DNA of 64,000 nucleotides from Bacteroidota bacterium (GCA_021779195.1 JAJYBB010000003.1:62001-126000); one strand, 5' to 3'; positions 26,959 through 39,714 are shown, numbered from the stretch's first letter. Numbers and translations are program-made. Notes: generated by a model not told the origin, from the letters alone.

Positions 26959-29900
26959 TTAATCGTGTTCAACATCATCGTTTTCTTCAATATCGATAAC
27001 ATTTCTACGAGCATCAACCTTCTTTTCATATTCGTCGCGTGAATACACCACAAGTTTTTCGAACTCACGCTGACCAGTACCGGCAGGAATCAAGTGTCCG
27101 CAAATTACATTTTCTTTCATCCCTTCCAAACGATCTACTTTTCCATTGATTGCAGCATCGTTCAATACTTTTGTTGTTTCCTGGAAAGAAGCAGCCGACA
27201 TGAAACTATTGGTTTGCAGAGCAGCTCTGGTAATACCCTGAAGAATTTGATTCGAAGTAGCAGCAATTGCATCACGAGTTTCGATAAGGCGTAAATCCCT
27301 GCGTTTCAATACGCTATTTTCATCACGAAGTTTACGGGCAGTAATTATTTGTCCGGGCTTCAAATTAGAAGAATCTCCAGCGTCAATAATTACCTTTTTA
27401 CCCCAAATCCGATCGTTTTCTTCCATGAACTCATTTTTGTCAACAATCTGTTTTTCAAGAAAGCGGGTATCACCTTGTTCTAAAATTTCAACTTTACGCA
27501 TCATCTGTCTTACTATGACTTCAAAATGCTTATCGTTGATTTTTACACCCTGAAGTCGGTACACATCCTGCACTTCGTTCACGATATAATCCTGAACAGC
27601 GGTTGGTCCTTTAATCATCAAAATGTCAGAAGGAGTAGTTGCCCCATCGGAAAGCGGTGTGCCGGCACGTACGAAGTCGTTTTCTTGAACCAAAATCTGT
27701 TTCGAAAGCGGGATCATGTATTTTTTTACCTCTCCAGTTTTAGAAGTTACGCTCAATTCACGATTACCACGTTTAATCTTACCAAAAGTTATTTCGCCAT
27801 CTATTTCGGCTACTACTGCCGGATTTGATGGGTTACGTGCTTCAAATAATTCCGTAACACGTGGTAACCCTCCCGTGATATCACCTGCCTTACCTACAGC
27901 GCGAGGTATTTTTACCAACATTTGTCCGGTTTTAATTCTGTCACCGGTATCAAGTACAAGGTGAGCTCCTACCGGCAAATTGTAGGTTCTTAAAATTGAA
28001 CCTTCATTCGAAAGAATGTGTGCACTTGGCACTCTATTTCTATCTTTTGATTCAATAATAATTTTTTCACGTAATCCGGTTGCATCATCAGTTTCAGTTT
28101 TGAAGGTAACATTTTCGATAACATCTTCAAATTCAATTTTACCTTCATTTTCCGAAATAATAACTGCATTGAAAGGATCCCATTCACAAATCAACTGACC
28201 TTTGGTTCCCATTTGTCCATCTTTGACATACAGTTTTGAACCATATGGAATATTTTGAGTGGTCAATGCAATGCTGGTTTTAGAATCAATCACACGCATT
28301 TCAGTCAATCGACTTACAACAACTTGGTATTCACTGTTTTCTTCAACTACATCAACGGTTCTAAGTTCGTCAAATTCAAGACGACCATCATAACGCAACG
28401 TGATTTTATTTTCTGCACCGACATTTGAAGCCACACCACCGACGTGGAACGTACGTAAAGTCAACTGCGTCCCAGGCTCACCAATTGACTGAGCTGCAAT
28501 CACTCCGACAGCTTCACCCATATTGACCATTTTTCCGGTAGCTAAATTTCTTCCGTAACATTTTGCACAAACACCTTTCTTTGATTCACAAGTCAAAACC
28601 GAACGAATTTCGACCCGTTCAATCGGAGATTCCTGAATCTTTTTTGCCAACGGTTCGGTAATTTCTTCACCCGATGCAACGATAAGTTCTCCACTGAGTG
28701 GATGGTAAATGTCATGCACTGAAACGCGTCCGAGTATTCGCTCGTAGAGTGATGAGATAACATCCTCGTTGTTCTTCATTTCAGTTGCAATCAACCCACG
28801 TAAAGTTCCGCAATCATCTTCGTTGATAATTACATCGTGTGATACATCAACCAACCGACGAGTCAGATAACCGGCATCAGCCGTTTTCAATGCAGTATCA
28901 GCCAACCCCTTACGGGCACCGTGAGTAGAAATAAAGTATTCCAACACAGAAAGACCTTCCTTGAAATTAGACAAGATCGGATTTTCAATAATTTGTCCAC
29001 CTTCAGCACCTGATTTTTGAGGCTTTGCCATCAATCCACGCATACCTGAAAGCTGACGAATTTGTTCTTTCGAACCGCGAGCTCCGGAATCTAACATCAT
29101 ATAAACCGAATTAAATCCCTGGTTATCACTGGATAACTGTTTCATCAATATGTTTGACAATTTCGAATTTACATGTGTCCATGTATCGATAATCTGATTA
29201 TAACGTTCATTATTGGTAATGAAACCCATATTGTAGTTATTAAGGATTTCTTCGACTTCGGCATTTCCTTCCTTAACTAAAATTTCTTTTTCGGGTGGAA
29301 TAATCACGTCATTCAAATTGAATGAAAGACCCCCTTTAAAGGCCATATAATATCCCAAATCTTTAATATCGTCGAGGAATTGTGCTGTACGAGCTACACC
29401 GCAAGATTCAATCACATTGCCAATAATGTCGCGTAAAGATTTTTTAGAAAGCAGTTCATTGATATATCCCATTTCAATAGGAACACATTTATTAAATAAA
29501 ATACGTCCTACTGTAGTTTCGATCAATTTATCAACAAAATCTCCTTCTTCGTTCAAATCTTTGGTACGAACTTTAACGGTAGCATGCAGTGCCACCCGTT
29601 TTTCATTGTATGCAATTTCTGCTTCTTCGGGCGAATAAAAAATTAATCCTTCACCCAATGCACCCGGACGTGGTTTTGTAATATAATACAAACCAAGAAC
29701 CATGTCCTGTGAAGGCACGGTAATTGGTGCACCATTGGCAGGATTTAAAATATTATGTGAAGCCAGCATTAATAATTGAGCTTCCAATACTGCTTCATTT
29801 CCGAGTGGTAAATGCACTGCCATTTGGTCGCCATCAAAGTCAGCATTGAAAGCTGTACACGATAGAGGGTGAAGCTGAATAGCTTTCCCTTCAATCATCT

Positions 29901-31257
29901 TGGGTTGAAATGCCTGAATACCTAACCTGTGCAGAGTTGGAGCACGGTTTAGCAGTACAGGATGTCCTTTCATTACGTACTCTAAAATATCCCAAATAAC
30001 AGGGTCTTTACGGTCGACAATCTTCTTTGCTGATTTTACAGTTTTAACAATTCCGCGTTCAATAAGTTTGCGGATCACAAACGGCTTATACAATTCGGCA
30101 GCCATATCTTTGGGCAAACCGCATTCATGCATTTTTAATTCGGGTCCAACAACAATTACAGAACGTGCTGAATAATCCACACGTTTACCGAGCAAATTTT
30201 GACGGAAACGTCCTTGTTTGCCTTTCAACGAATCAGAAAGTGATTTTAACGGACGGTTCGCATCCGTTTTAACGGCACTCGATTTACGTGAATTGTCGAA
30301 CAACGAATCGACAGCTTCCTGAAGCATACGTTTTTCGTTTCGCAGGATTACCTCAGGTGCTTTGATTTCAATCAGTCGTTTCAACCGGTTGTTCCTGATT
30401 ATCACGCGACGATACAGATCATTAAGATCGGAAGTAGCAAAACGACCACCATCTAATGGAACCAATGGACGCAATTCAGGCGGAATAACCGGAACAATTT
30501 TAATAATCATCCATTCAGGTTTATTCCTTTGACGCGAAGCACGGAAAGATTCAACGATTTGCAACCTTTTAAGAGCTTCATTTTTACGCTGTTGCGAAGT
30601 ATCAGTATCTGCCCGGTGACGAAGTTCATACGACAATGCATCTAAATTAAGACGACTTAACATATCGTAGATTGCATCAGCGCCCATTTTAGCAATAAAT
30701 TTATTCGGATCGCTGTCTTCCAATAACTGATTTTCACGAGGTAACGATTCTAAAATATCCAAATACTCATCTTCGGTAAGCAACTCGCCCAGTGCAATAT
30801 TTTCACCGTTTTCGAGAATACCAGCTTGAATAATGACATATTTTTCGTAATAAATAATCGAATCTAATTTTTTTGTGGGCATTCCCAGCAGGTAGCCAAT
30901 TTTATTTGGCAATGAACGAAAATACCATATATGAGCCACCGGTACAACCAATTGAATGTGTCCCATGCGTTCACGACGAACTTTCTTCTCGGTTACTTCA
31001 ACTCCGCATCGATCGCATACAATACCTTTATACCGAATACGTTTGTATTTTCCGCAATGGCATTCATAATCTTTGGTAGGGCCAAAAATTCGTTCGCAGA
31101 AAAGTCCATCGCGTTCGGGTTTGTAGGTACGATAGTTTATGGTTTCGGGTTTGAGTACCTCGCCACTCGATAATTTTAATATTTCTTCAGGCGATGCAAG
31201 ACCGATCGAGATTTTATTAAAATTAGTCTTTAGCTTATTATCGTTTTTAAAAGCCAT
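26959..31257 (-). CDS. rpoC: DNA-directed RNA polymerase subunit beta'
   Basis: The 1432-residue beta' subunit of RNA polymerase. The N-terminal zinc ribbon [20 protein letters not shown] is present, the Mg-chelating loop NADFDGD is at 471-477, and the second zinc site [16 protein letters not shown] is intact. Length is typical of Bacteroidota, and the C-terminus ends in an acidic tail (EENDDVEHD). It is the last gene of the rplKAJL-rpoBC block, 82 nt after rpoB, and is closed by the strong hairpin downstream. Confidence 0.98.
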   Translation of the reverse strand: MAFKNDNKLKTNFNKISIGLASPEEILKLSSGEVLKPETINYRTYKPERDGLFCERIFGPTKDYECHCGKYKRIRYKGIVCDRCGVEVTEKKVRRERMGHIQLVVPVAHIWYFRSLPNKIGYLLGMPTKKLDSIIYYEKYVIIQAGILENGENIALGELLTEDEYLDILESLPRENQLLEDSDPNKFIAKMGADAIYDMLSRLNLDALSYELRHRADTDTSQQRKNEALKRLQIVESFRASRQRNKPEWMIIKIVPVIPPELRPLVPLDGGRFATSDLNDLYRRVIIRNNRLKRLIEIKAPEVILRNEKRMLQEAVDSLFDNSRKSSAVKTDANRPLKSLSDSLKGKQGRFRQNLLGKRVDYSARSVIVVGPELKMHECGLPKDMAAELYKPFVIRKLIERGIVKTVKSAKKIVDRKDPVIWDILEYVMKGHPVLLNRAPTLHRLGIQAFQPKMIEGKAIQLHPLSCTAFNADFDGDQMAVHLPLGNEAVLEAQLLMLASHNILNPANGAPITVPSQDMVLGLYYITKPRPGALGEGLIFYSPEEAEIAYNEKRVALHATVKVRTKDLNEEGDFVDKLIETTVGRILFNKCVPIEMGYINELLSKKSLRDIIGNVIESCGVARTAQFLDDIKDLGYYMAFKGGLSFNLNDVIIPPEKEILVKEGNAEVEEILNNYNMGFITNNERYNQIIDTWTHVNSKLSNILMKQLSSDNQGFNSVYMMLDSGARGSKEQIRQLSGMRGLMAKPQKSGAEGGQIIENPILSNFKEGLSVLEYFISTHGARKGLADTALKTADAGYLTRRLVDVSHDVIINEDDCGTLRGLIATEMKNNEDVISSLYERILGRVSVHDIYHPLSGELIVASGEEITEPLAKKIQESPIERVEIRSVLTCESKKGVCAKCYGRNLATGKMVNMGEAVGVIAAQSIGEPGTQLTLRTFHVGGVASNVGAENKITLRYDGRLEFDELRTVDVVEENSEYQVVVSRLTEMRVIDSKTSIALTTQNIPYGSKLYVKDGQMGTKGQLICEWDPFNAVIISENEGKIEFEDVIENVTFKTETDDATGLREKIIIESKDRNRVPSAHILSNEGSILRTYNLPVGAHLVLDTGDRIKTGQMLVKIPRAVGKAGDITGGLPRVTELFEARNPSNPAVVAEIDGEITFGKIKRGNRELSVTSKTGEVKKYMIPLSKQILVQENDFVRAGTPLSDGATTPSDILMIKGPTAVQDYIVNEVQDVYRLQGVKINDKHFEVIVRQMMRKVEILEQGDTRFLEKQIVDKNEFMEENDRIWGKKVIIDAGDSSNLKPGQIITARKLRDENSVLKRRDLRLIETRDAIAATSNQILQGITRAALQTNSFMSAASFQETTKVLNDAAINGKVDRLEGMKENVICGHLIPAGTGQREFEKLVVYSRDEYEKKVDARRNVIDIEENDDVEHD

Positions 31258-31339
31258 ATTTTTTTTTGAATTTACAATTTACAATTTAGAAATTGACAAT
31301 CAGAATACTCCAAAATGTTCCAAACCGGAATCATTCTAT

Positions 31340-34300
31340 TTATTCAAGATTGATACTCAAACCTAATCCGCGCAACTCGTGAAGTAACACGTTCAGCGAT
31401 TCCGGAATTCCGGGAGTAGGCATTGGATCTCCTTTCACAATAGCCTCGTACGTACGGGCTCGACCCATAACATCATCTGATTTGACTGTTAGAATTTCCT
31501 GTAAAATATGAGCAGCACCAAATGCCTCGAGTGCCCAAACTTCCATTTCACCAAAACGTTGACCACCAAATTGTGCTTTTCCACCTAAAGGTTGTTGCGT
31601 AATGAGTGAGTATGGACCTATAGAACGAGCATGCATTTTATCTTCAACCATGTGACCCAACTTCAGCATATAAATTACACCTACAGTTGCAGTTTGGTCA
31701 AAACGCTCTCCTGTTCCTCCATCGTACAAATAAGTTTTACCATAATTTGGCACACCTGCTTTGTCAGTCCATGCATTAAGGTCATCCAAATTTGCACCAT
31801 CGAAGATTGGAGTAGCAAAGCGCACCCCTAATTCTTTTCCAGCCCAACCAAGTACGGTTTCAAAAATCTGTCCAAGGTTCATACGCGAAGGTACACCCAG
31901 AGGGTTCAACACGATATCTACGGGAGTTCCATCTTCAAGAAATGGCATATCTTCTTGACGAACGATACGCGATACTATACCTTTGTTTCCGTGACGTCCT
32001 GCCATTTTATCTCCCACCCGGATTTTGCGTTTCTTTGCAATATAAACTTTTGCAATTTGAACAATTCCGTTAGGAAGTTCATCACCAATGGTAATATTAA
32101 ATTTTTGACGTTTAATCTGAGCATCCAATTCCTTGTATTTCCTCAGATAATTCATAATTAATTGCTTTACCAATTCATTTTTGTGCGTATCGGTAGTCCA
32201 TTTGCTTAATTGAATGGAAGTATAATCAATTTCACGCAGACGTTCAATCGTAAATTTACTATTTCGCGAAATGACATCAGTTCCTAAAAAATCTTTCACC
32301 CCTGCCGAAGTTTTATCGCCGACCAATATCATCAGTTTTTCAACCAATGTATTTCGTAATACAGCAGCCTGATTTTCGAATTCTTCATCCAATTTAGGCA
32401 AAACAGCTTTATCAGATAATTTTGATTTCCGATTTTTTTGTGCTTTCGAAAACAATCGCTTCCCAATAACCACACCAGATAACGATGGAGTTGCTTTTAA
32501 CGAAGCATCCTTCACATCTCCTGCTTTATCACCAAAAATGGCTCGTAATAATTTTTCTTCCGGAGAAGGATCAGATTCACCTTTTGGAGTAATTTTACCG
32601 ATAATAATATCGCCGGGTTCGATGCGTGCACCAACACGAATAATACCGTTTTCGTCCAAATCTTTGGTAGCATCTTCACTCACATTGGGTATGTCGGCTG
32701 TAAATTCCTCAATACCACGTTTGGTTTCTCTTACTTCCAATAATTGTTCTACAACATGAACTGAGGTAAAAATATCTTCACGGACAACGCGTTCGTTAAT
32801 AACTATTGCATCCTCAAAATTATATCCTTTCCAAGGCATGAAGGCAACCTTCAAATTTTTACCAAGAGCAAGTTCTCCATTTTCGGTTGAATAACCTTCG
32901 GTTAAAATCTGACCTGAAGCTACCCGATCGCCTTTACGTACGATTGGACGTAAATCTACAGTTGTATTTTGATTCGTTTTCAAAAATTTAGACAGCTTAT
33001 ATTCTTTCACTGCCGATTCAAAACTTACAAATTCTTCCTCTTCACTCCGATCGTAACGAATATGAATACATGTAGCATCAACATATTCGACAGTTCCATT
33101 TCTTTCGGCGCTAATTTGTGTGCGAGAATCCTTGATTAATTGACCTTCAATTCCCGTACCAACAATAGGTGCTTCGCAACGCAATAATGGTACTGCCTGA
33201 CGCATCATGTTCGAACCCATTAATGCACGATTGGCATCATCGTGTTCAAGAAACGGAATCAATGCAGCTGCAATGGATGCAATTTGCGAAGGAGAAACAT
33301 CCATCAAGTTAACTTCGGAAGGTTGTACAATTGGAAAATCTGCTTGTTTCCTCGATTTAACCTTATTTAAAATAAAAGAACCATTCTCTTTCAAGGGGGC
33401 ATTTCCTTGGGCAATCACCAAGTTTTCTTCTTCTTCAGCAGTATAATACTCTATACCTGAAGCCGACATATCAACAAGTCCATCAACAGTCTTACGGTAA
33501 GGAGTTTCAATAAAACCAAGTTCATTGATTTTTGCAAAAATACATAACGAAGAAATCAAACCAATGTTAGGACCTTCAGGGGTTTCAATAGGACATAAAC
33601 GTCCGTAATGGGTATAATGCACATCCCGAACTTCAAATCCTGCACGTTCACGGGATAATCCTCCTGGTCCCAGAGCCGACATTCGACGTTTGTGCGTCAT
33701 CTCAGCTAAAGGATTCTGTTGATCCATGAATTGCGATAATGCGTTTGTGCCGAAAAAAGAATTAATTACAGACGATATACTTTTCGCGTTAATTAAATCA
33801 ATAGGAGTAAACACTTCATTATCACGGACATTCATACGTTCACGTATGGTTCTTGCCATACGCGAAAGACCAACACCGAATTGATTAAACAATTGTTCGC
33901 CAACCGTACGAACACGACGATTACTTAAGTGGTCAATATCGTCAACCTCAGCTTTTGAGTTTATAAGTTCAATCAGATACTTAATAATTTCAATAATATC
34001 TTCTTTGGTCAACACTTTGATGCCCGGGTCAATTGATAAATTCAACTTCCGATTGATACGAAAACGACCAACATCACCTAAATCATATCTTTTTTCGGAG
34101 AAAAATAAATTATTAATGACTTCACGAGCTGTAGAATCATCTGCGGGAACAGCATTGCGCAACTGCCGATAAATATACAACACGGCTTCCTTCTCCGAAT
34201 TGCTTGGGTCTTTCTGTAACGTATTGTATATGATGGCATAATCATTCTGGTTAGCATCAGCCTTGTGTAAAAGGATAGCTTGACTTCCTGATTCAATAAT

Positions 34301-35152
34301 TTCATCAATATGATGATTTTCGAGCACAGTTTCACGGTCAATAATCACTTCATTTCGCTCAATACTAACAACTTCACCGGTATCTTCATCAACAAAATCT
34401 TCAATCCAGGTTTTCAGTACGCGAGCAGCTAATTTTTGCCCAACTGCCTTTTTTAAACTTGTTTTGCTAACTTTGACTTCTTCAGCTAAGTTAAAAATTT
34501 CGAGAATATCTTTATCGCTTTCAAATCCGATAGCACGCAAAAGAGTTGTAACCGGGAGCTTCTTTTTACGATCAATATAAGCATACATTACATTGTTAAT
34601 ATCGGTAGCAAATTCTATCCATGAGCCCCGGAATGGGATGATACGGGCTGAATAAAGTTTGGTGCCGTTTGCATGAATGCTTTGACCAAAAAATACGCCG
34701 GGTGAACGGTGAAGTTGAGATACAATAACACGTTCAGCTCCATTAATTACAAAAGTCCCTTTAGCTGTCATATAAGGGATTGGACCTAAAAAGACATCCT
34801 GAATCACGGTATCAAAATCTTCGTGATCGGGATCGGTACAATAAAGTTTTAATTTTGCTTTAAGCGGTACACTATAAGTTAATCCACGTTCAATGCATTC
34901 CTCGATCGAATAACGGGGAGGATCAACATAATAATCAAGAAATTCGAGGACAAAATTATTTCGCGTATCAGCGATGGGAAAGTTTTCGGTAAAAACCTTA
35001 TATAAACCTTCGGTTTTTCTTTTTTCAGGCGATGTATCCATCTGAAAAAAGTCTTGGAAAGATTTTATTTGTACTTCTAAAAAATCAGGATAGTCCATCT
35101 GATTCTTGATAGAAGCAAAACTGATTCTTTGATTTTTTTGTAATGACGACAT
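31340..35152 (-). CDS. rpoB: DNA-directed RNA polymerase subunit beta
   Basis: The 1270-residue beta subunit from the ATG at 35152. A frame extending to 35158 would need a TTG, while [17 protein letters not shown] is the usual Bacteroidota N-terminus. The rifampicin-region motif [34 protein letters not shown] is complete and looks wild-type by eye. Switch and C-terminal motifs ([21 protein letters not shown]) are intact. It follows rplL after 112 nt containing a hairpin with a U-run, so its expression may be set partly by read-through. Confidence 0.98.
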   Translation of the reverse strand: MSSLQKNQRISFASIKNQMDYPDFLEVQIKSFQDFFQMDTSPEKRKTEGLYKVFTENFPIADTRNNFVLEFLDYYVDPPRYSIEECIERGLTYSVPLKAKLKLYCTDPDHEDFDTVIQDVFLGPIPYMTAKGTFVINGAERVIVSQLHRSPGVFFGQSIHANGTKLYSARIIPFRGSWIEFATDINNVMYAYIDRKKKLPVTTLLRAIGFESDKDILEIFNLAEEVKVSKTSLKKAVGQKLAARVLKTWIEDFVDEDTGEVVSIERNEVIIDRETVLENHHIDEIIESGSQAILLHKADANQNDYAIIYNTLQKDPSNSEKEAVLYIYRQLRNAVPADDSTAREVINNLFFSEKRYDLGDVGRFRINRKLNLSIDPGIKVLTKEDIIEIIKYLIELINSKAEVDDIDHLSNRRVRTVGEQLFNQFGVGLSRMARTIRERMNVRDNEVFTPIDLINAKSISSVINSFFGTNALSQFMDQQNPLAEMTHKRRMSALGPGGLSRERAGFEVRDVHYTHYGRLCPIETPEGPNIGLISSLCIFAKINELGFIETPYRKTVDGLVDMSASGIEYYTAEEEENLVIAQGNAPLKENGSFILNKVKSRKQADFPIVQPSEVNLMDVSPSQIASIAAALIPFLEHDDANRALMGSNMMRQAVPLLRCEAPIVGTGIEGQLIKDSRTQISAERNGTVEYVDATCIHIRYDRSEEEEFVSFESAVKEYKLSKFLKTNQNTTVDLRPIVRKGDRVASGQILTEGYSTENGELALGKNLKVAFMPWKGYNFEDAIVINERVVREDIFTSVHVVEQLLEVRETKRGIEEFTADIPNVSEDATKDLDENGIIRVGARIEPGDIIIGKITPKGESDPSPEEKLLRAIFGDKAGDVKDASLKATPSLSGVVIGKRLFSKAQKNRKSKLSDKAVLPKLDEEFENQAAVLRNTLVEKLMILVGDKTSAGVKDFLGTDVISRNSKFTIERLREIDYTSIQLSKWTTDTHKNELVKQLIMNYLRKYKELDAQIKRQKFNITIGDELPNGIVQIAKVYIAKKRKIRVGDKMAGRHGNKGIVSRIVRQEDMPFLEDGTPVDIVLNPLGVPSRMNLGQIFETVLGWAGKELGVRFATPIFDGANLDDLNAWTDKAGVPNYGKTYLYDGGTGERFDQTATVGVIYMLKLGHMVEDKMHARSIGPYSLITQQPLGGKAQFGGQRFGEMEVWALEAFGAAHILQEILTVKSDDVMGRARTYEAIVKGDPMPTPGIPESLNVLLHELRGLGLSINLE

Positions 35153-35200
35153 TTTCAAAGAGGTTATTTGGGTGCGGTGAACTCAATTATTTTATAGACA

Positions 35201-35241
35201 GAAAAAGGTTTAGAATCCCTCTGTATGAGGGAATCTAAACC
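35201..35241 (-). terminator. Attenuator-like hairpin between rplL and rpoB
   Basis: On the minus strand a 15-bp stem (arms 35227-35241 and 35207-35221, one A-A mismatch, 5-nt loop) is followed by five T. It has the form of an intrinsic terminator but lies inside an operon whose distal genes rpoB and rpoC are essential, so partial termination is expected. Confidence 0.75.
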
Positions 35242-35264
35242 AAAGACCTGATAAACAGGGTTTT

Positions 35265-35639
35265 TTATTTAAGTTCAACTTCAGCTCCGCCGTCTGTCAA
35301 CGATTTTTTTAGGGCTTCAGCTTCGTCTTTAGTTACAGCTTCTTTAATTACAGAAGGGGCTGCATCTACTAAATCTTTAGCTTCTTTTAAGCCAAGACCA
35401 GTCAATTCTTTTACTAATTTAACGATTGCTAATTTATTAGCACCGGCTGCTTTTAATACTACATCGAAAGAATTCTTTTCTTCTACTACTTCAGCAGCAG
35501 CAGCAGGACCTGCAGCAACTGCAACAGCTGCAGCAGCTGGTTCGATACCATATTCATCTTTCAAAATTTGGGCTAACTCATTTACTTCTTTAACTGTCAG
35601 GTTAACCAATTGTTCTGCAAAAGCTTTCAAATCTGCCAT
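35265..35639 (-). CDS. rplL: 50S ribosomal protein L7/L12
   Basis: The 124-residue stalk protein of the large ribosomal subunit, which recruits translation GTPases. It has the N-terminal dimerisation helices, the Ala-rich hinge ([20 protein letters not shown]) and the C-terminal domain with [26 protein letters not shown] and GAEVELK. It lies 47 nt after rplJ and before the hairpin that separates it from rpoB. Confidence 0.98.
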   Translation of the reverse strand: MADLKAFAEQLVNLTVKEVNELAQILKDEYGIEPAAAAVAVAAGPAAAAEVVEEKNSFDVVLKAAGANKLAIVKLVKELTGLGLKEAKDLVDAAPSVIKEAVTKDEAEALKKSLTDGGAEVELK

Positions 35640-35686
35640 TTTATTTATTTATTTATGTTTTTTATTTTGATGTTTGTCAGTAAAAA

Positions 35687-36214
35687 TTATCTTTCCGACA
35701 ACGTTTTTAATACGCCGTGGATAGTAGTACCTCCTGATTGGAGTGCAGAAACAACGTTCTTAGCAGGCGATTGCAACAAGGCAATAACATCAGCAATAAG
35801 TTCGTTCTTGCTCTTCACATGAATTAAAGTATCTAATTGATTTTCACCAATATAAAAACTTTCTTCCACATAGGCAGCTTTCAAAATCGGTTTTTTCAGT
35901 TTGTTTGATTTTTGCTTGCTGAAATCGCTTATAAGTTTTGCAGGCACATTTGCCGTGTTGCAAAGCATAAGCGAAGTATCACCTTTAAGCGAACCATACA
36001 ATTCACTGAAATCAATCGAGGATTTCTCAAGTACATTTCGGAGCAATGTATTCTTAACAACTACAAGTTTCACGTTTTCTTTGAAACATACTCTTCTTAA
36101 TTCACTGGTTTGAGCTGCGTTTAAGCCAGCTATATCAGCTAAATAAAAGTGAGCAAACTCATTGAGTGTGGTCTCGAGTTGATTTATTATCGTGCTTTTA
36201 TCTTCCTTTTTCAT
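35687..36214 (-). CDS. rplJ: 50S ribosomal protein L10
   Basis: The 175-residue base of the L7/L12 stalk. It has the N-terminal EDKSTIINQLETTLNEF region, the conserved VVKNTLLRNVLE RNA-binding segment and a C-terminal helix for L7/L12 dimers. It sits 12 nt after rplA, which leaves no room for a long leader of the kind that controls rplJL in E. coli; any autogenous control would have to act elsewhere. Confidence 0.97.
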   Translation of the reverse strand: MKKEDKSTIINQLETTLNEFAHFYLADIAGLNAAQTSELRRVCFKENVKLVVVKNTLLRNVLEKSSIDFSELYGSLKGDTSLMLCNTANVPAKLISDFSKQKSNKLKKPILKAAYVEESFYIGENQLDTLIHVKSKNELIADVIALLQSPAKNVVSALQSGGTTIHGVLKTLSER

Positions 36215-36226
36215 ATTTGTATAATT

Positions 36227-36922
36227 TTATTCTTCAATTGATTTAGGATCAATTTTAATACCCATACTCATAGTGCTCGAAAGATAAATGCTCTTTACAT
36301 AAGTACCTTTTGCGGCAGTTGGTTTCAGTTTCATTAAAGTAGAAACAAATTCTCTGACATTACCGATGATTTGTTCAGGAGTAAATGATACTTTTCCAAC
36401 CGAAGTATGGACAATACCATATTTATCGACTTTAAAATCGATTTTCCCTTGTTTTACTTCTTTAACAGCTTTACCAACTTCGTTTGTTACGGTACCGCTC
36501 TTAGGATTAGGCATAAGACCACGAGGTCCTAACACACGTCCCAAAGCACCTAATTTACCCATGATTGCAGGCATGGTAATAATCACGTCTACATCAGTCC
36601 AACCACCTTTAATTTTTTCGATATATTCATCGAGACCAACATAATCGGCTCCGGCTTCTTTAGCCGCAGCTTCCTGGTCAGGTGTACATAATGCAAGAAC
36701 CTTCACTTGTTTACCGGTTCCGTTTGGCAGCGACACAACACCGCGTACCATCTGGTTAGCTTTACGAGGGTCAACACCTAAGCGTACATCAATATCTACA
36801 GAAGCATCAAACTTTGAATTGGAAATTTCTTTCACTAACGAAGCTGCTTCATGGAGAGAATAGGTTTTTCCTGCTTCAATTTTTTCTAAAGCTAACCTTT
36901 GATTTTTTGTCAGTTTACTCAT
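36227..36922 (-). CDS. rplA: 50S ribosomal protein L1
   Basis: The 231-residue L1 stalk protein that binds 23S rRNA and helps E-site tRNA release. The L1 signature region [24 protein letters not shown] is present and length is normal. It is placed between rplK (17 nt upstream) and rplJ (12 nt downstream), the standard order. Confidence 0.98.
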   Translation of the reverse strand: MSKLTKNQRLALEKIEAGKTYSLHEAASLVKEISNSKFDASVDIDVRLGVDPRKANQMVRGVVSLPNGTGKQVKVLALCTPDQEAAAKEAGADYVGLDEYIEKIKGGWTDVDVIITMPAIMGKLGALGRVLGPRGLMPNPKSGTVTNEVGKAVKEVKQGKIDFKVDKYGIVHTSVGKVSFTPEQIIGNVREFVSTLMKLKPTAAKGTYVKSIYLSSTMSMGIKIDPKSIEE

Positions 36923-36939
36923 TATAATTGAAGTGTTAA

Positions 36940-37383
36940 TTAATTATTACTTGGAAATTCACCTTTTACGGTTATACCCATACTTCTTGCTGTACCGGCA
37001 ACCATTTTCATGGCGGCGTCTAATTCGAAACAATTCAAATCGACCATTTTATCAGTAGCAATTGTTTTTACCTGTTCCCAGGAAATCTCAGCTATTTTTT
37101 TGCGGTTTGGTTCTGCCGACCCACTTTTAAGTTTAGTAGCTTCCAGTAATTGAATGGCTACAGGCGGAGTTTTAACTACAAAGTCGAATGATTTGTCGCT
37201 ATAATAAGTGATAACAACGGGTAAAATTTTGCCCGGTTTGTCTTGGGTTCTGGCATTAAATTGTTTGCAAAACTCCATAATATTGATCCCTTTCGAACCT
37301 AATGCAGGTCCAACCGGGGGAGATGGGTTTGCCGCACCTCCTTTAATCTGTAATTTAATAAGTCCAGCAATCTCTTTAGCCAT
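36940..37383 (-). CDS. rplK: 50S ribosomal protein L11
   Basis: The 147-residue L11 protein of the GTPase-associated centre. The N-terminal Pro-rich [19 protein letters not shown] segment and the C-terminal rRNA-binding domain ([17 protein letters not shown]) are complete. It follows nusG after 61 nt. Confidence 0.98.
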   Translation of the reverse strand: MAKEIAGLIKLQIKGGAANPSPPVGPALGSKGINIMEFCKQFNARTQDKPGKILPVVITYYSDKSFDFVVKTPPVAIQLLEATKLKSGSAEPNRKKIAEISWEQVKTIATDKMVDLNCFELDAAMKMVAGTARSMGITVKGEFPSNN

Positions 37384-37444
37384 AATAATTTTTTTGATTT
37401 TTTGATGTTAAAAAGCAGAACAAACAATTTGTAACACGAATCGT

Positions 37445-37993
37445 TTATTCTTTTTCTACTTGTGTGAAGGATAATTCCAAAGGGGTTTTCCGACCGAAAA
37501 TCATAACCATAACTTTGAGCTTTTTCTTTTCGGTGTTCACTTCTTCAATTGTACCGCTGAAACCGCTAAAAGGACCAAACATCACTTTCACGTTTTCGCC
37601 AACATAAAATGGCGTTAAAATTTCTTCGGCTGATTCCTGAAGTTCATCCATAGTTCCCAAAATCCGGTTTACTTCTGACATTCTTATGGGAGTAGGTATA
37701 TTATTTTTTTCACCCAAAAACCCCAAGACATTCGGTGTATTCCGCAAATGATGTTGAATTTCACCGGTCAGATTAGCTTCTACCAAAACATATCCCGGCA
37801 TACAACTCCGTTCTTTCGTCGTTTTTTTGCCGTTTCGCACCTGATATACCTTTTCAGTAGGAATTAGTACCTGAGCAACATATAGCCCAAGATCCGAATT
37901 CCTGATTTCAGCATCAATATATTCTTTGACCTTGTTCTCTTTTCCGCTGATGGCACGCATCACGTACCATTTAAAATTTGTTGTTTCAGACAC
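37445..37993 (-). CDS. nusG: Transcription termination/antitermination factor NusG
   Basis: A 182-residue protein with an NGN domain ([20 protein letters not shown]...) that binds RNA polymerase and a C-terminal KOW domain ([19 protein letters not shown]) that contacts Rho or ribosomal S10. The start is GTG at 37993, chosen because the frame aligns with the family N-terminus and a full Shine-Dalgarno sequence lies 9 nt upstream. It is 24 nt downstream of secE. Confidence 0.97.
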   Translation of the reverse strand: MSETTNFKWYVMRAISGKENKVKEYIDAEIRNSDLGLYVAQVLIPTEKVYQVRNGKKTTKERSCMPGYVLVEANLTGEIQHHLRNTPNVLGFLGEKNNIPTPIRMSEVNRILGTMDELQESAEEILTPFYVGENVKVMFGPFSGFSGTIEEVNTEKKKLKVMVMIFGRKTPLELSFTQVEKE

Positions 37994-38001
37994 TTTATAG
38001 A

Positions 38002-38008
38002 TCCTCCT
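38002..38008 (-). promoter_or_regulatory. nusG: Strong Shine-Dalgarno site of nusG
   Basis: AGGAGGA on the minus strand, 9 nt before the GTG start. Bacteroidota genes usually have weak or no Shine-Dalgarno sites, so this one decides the non-ATG start. Confidence 0.7.
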
Positions 38009-38017
38009 TCTGATTAA

Positions 38018-38209
38018 TTAAGACAGATGTCCATAAATAAAATTCATGATAGATTCAAAACTCACATCCATAAGCCAGACTATCAATGCCAGTATGATGG
38101 AAGCAATCAATACTACAATTGCACTGTTCGTCAATTCCGCGCGAGTAGGCCACGAAACCTTATGTACAAGTTCTGAATAAGACTCTTTGATATAGCTAAT
38201 TATCTTCAT
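38018..38209 (-). CDS. secE: Preprotein translocase subunit SecE
   Basis: A 63-residue membrane protein of the SecYEG channel. It has the amphipathic helix with VHKVSWPTRAEL, the conserved SecE signature, and one TM helix (about 32-52). The ATG at 38209 is used; a longer frame to 38284 would run into the tRNA-Trp gene, which excludes it. nusG follows after 24 nt. Confidence 0.93.
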   Translation of the reverse strand: MKIISYIKESYSELVHKVSWPTRAELTNSAIVVLIASIILALIVWLMDVSFESIMNFIYGHLS

Positions 38210-38226
38210 ATTACAAATAGAATTTG

Positions 38227-38299
38227 CACGGGCAGAGAGGCTCGAACTCCCGACACCTGGTTTTGGAGACCAGTGCTCTACCAACTGAGCTACGCCCGT
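38227..38299 (-). tRNA. tRNA-Trp (CCA)
   Basis: 73 nt, cloverleaf complete: 7-bp acceptor ACGGGCG/TGCCCGT, D arm GCTCAGTTGGTAGAGC, anticodon loop CTCCAAA (CCA) and T loop TTCGAGC. The 3' CCA is not encoded. It lies between tuf and secE, the usual place in Bacteroidales. Confidence 0.95.
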
Positions 38300-38309
38300 G
38301 TTTGCCCCT

Positions 38310-38336
38310 TCAGATTTCTTCAGAAAAGAAATCTGA
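38310..38336 (-). other. Hairpin between tuf and tRNA-Trp
   Basis: Perfect 11-bp stem TCAGATTTCTT (38310-38320) / AAGAAATCTGA (38326-38336) with a 5-nt loop. No U-run follows on the minus strand, so an RNA-processing or stabilising structure is more likely than a terminator. Confidence 0.5.
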
Positions 38337-38396
38337 TGTCCGGGCTAAATTATTTTCTTTCAAGTCCTTCTGATTTATAAGAAGGAAGCATTATCA

Positions 38397-39584
38397 TTAT
38401 TCCACAATCTCTGTTATCTGACCAGAACCTACTGTACGACCACCTTCACGGATTGCAAAGCGCAATCCTACGCTACAAGCAACTGGATAGATTAATGTTA
38501 CAATAATTTCCAAGTTATCGCCGGGCATAACCATCTCAACTCCTTCGGGCAACGTGATTTCGCCTGTAACATCCAATGTGCGGATATAGAATTGAGGACG
38601 ATAGCGATTGTGGAATGGCGTATGACGACCACCTTCTTCTTTCTTAAGAATATAAGCCGAAGCTTTGAATTTAGTATGAGGAGTAACTTTTCCCGGGTGG
38701 GTAACTACCATACCACGTTTAACTTCATCTTTATCAATACCGCGAAGCAATAAACCAACGTTGTCGCCAGCTTCACCTTGATCTAAGATCTTACGAAACA
38801 TTTCAACACCAGTAACAACTGATTTTTTAGCTTCCAAACCTAAACCAATCAACTGAACTTCTTCACCGGTTTTAATAATCCCTGTTTCTATACGACCTGT
38901 AGCAACCGTACCACGACCAGTAATCGAAAACACATCTTCAACAGGCATTAAAAAGGGTTTATCTACTGCACGTGGAGGTAATTCAATCCAAGTATCAACA
39001 GCATCCATTAATTCCATTACTTTATCTTCCCATTCAGGAACACCATTTAAAGCACCCAATGCAGAACCACGGATCACAGGAGTATTGTCGCCATCAAAAT
39101 TATAGAATGTAAGCAATTCGCGCATTTCCATTTCTACTAACTCCAACATTTCTTCATCATCAACCATGTCACATTTGTTCATGAATATAACCAATCGAGG
39201 TACATTTACCTGACGAGCTAATAAAATGTGCTCACGTGTTTGTGGCATAGGACCATCAGTAGCAGCTACTACAATAATAGCACCGTCCATTTGAGCAGCA
39301 CCCGTAACCATGTTCTTAACGTAGTCAGCGTGTCCCGGGCAGTCAACATGTGCATAGTGACGTACAGCTGTTTGATATTCTACGTGAGCAGTGTTGATGG
39401 TGATTCCACGTTCTTTTTCTTCAGGTGCGTTATCGATTGAATCGAAAGAACGCATTTCAGAAAGTCCTTTTTTTGCAAGTACCATGGTAATTGCAGCGGT
39501 CAAGGTAGTTTTGCCGTGGTCAACGTGTCCGATTGTACCCACGTTAACGTGCGGTTTTGACCTGTCAAATTTTTCTTTTGCCAT
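38397..39584 (-). CDS. tuf: Elongation factor Tu
   Basis: A 395-residue GTPase delivering aminoacyl-tRNA to the ribosome. The P-loop GHVDHGKT is at 19-26, with DCPGH and NKCD motifs, domains 2 and 3 following, and normal length. It is embedded in a tRNA cluster: four tRNA genes upstream and tRNA-Trp downstream, all on the same strand, so a mixed tRNA-mRNA transcript that is cut by RNases is likely. Confidence 0.98.
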   Translation of the reverse strand: MAKEKFDRSKPHVNVGTIGHVDHGKTTLTAAITMVLAKKGLSEMRSFDSIDNAPEEKERGITINTAHVEYQTAVRHYAHVDCPGHADYVKNMVTGAAQMDGAIIVVAATDGPMPQTREHILLARQVNVPRLVIFMNKCDMVDDEEMLELVEMEMRELLTFYNFDGDNTPVIRGSALGALNGVPEWEDKVMELMDAVDTWIELPPRAVDKPFLMPVEDVFSITGRGTVATGRIETGIIKTGEEVQLIGLGLEAKKSVVTGVEMFRKILDQGEAGDNVGLLLRGIDKDEVKRGMVVTHPGKVTPHTKFKASAYILKKEEGGRHTPFHNRYRPQFYIRTLDVTGEITLPEGVEMVMPGDNLEIIVTLIYPVACSVGLRFAIREGGRTVGSGQITEIVE

Positions 39585-39642
39585 AACTCAAAGATTATTT
39601 AATTTAGTAATTTAATATGTTTTATAAAAGCTTACAAAGTTG

Positions 39643-39714
<72 letters not shown>

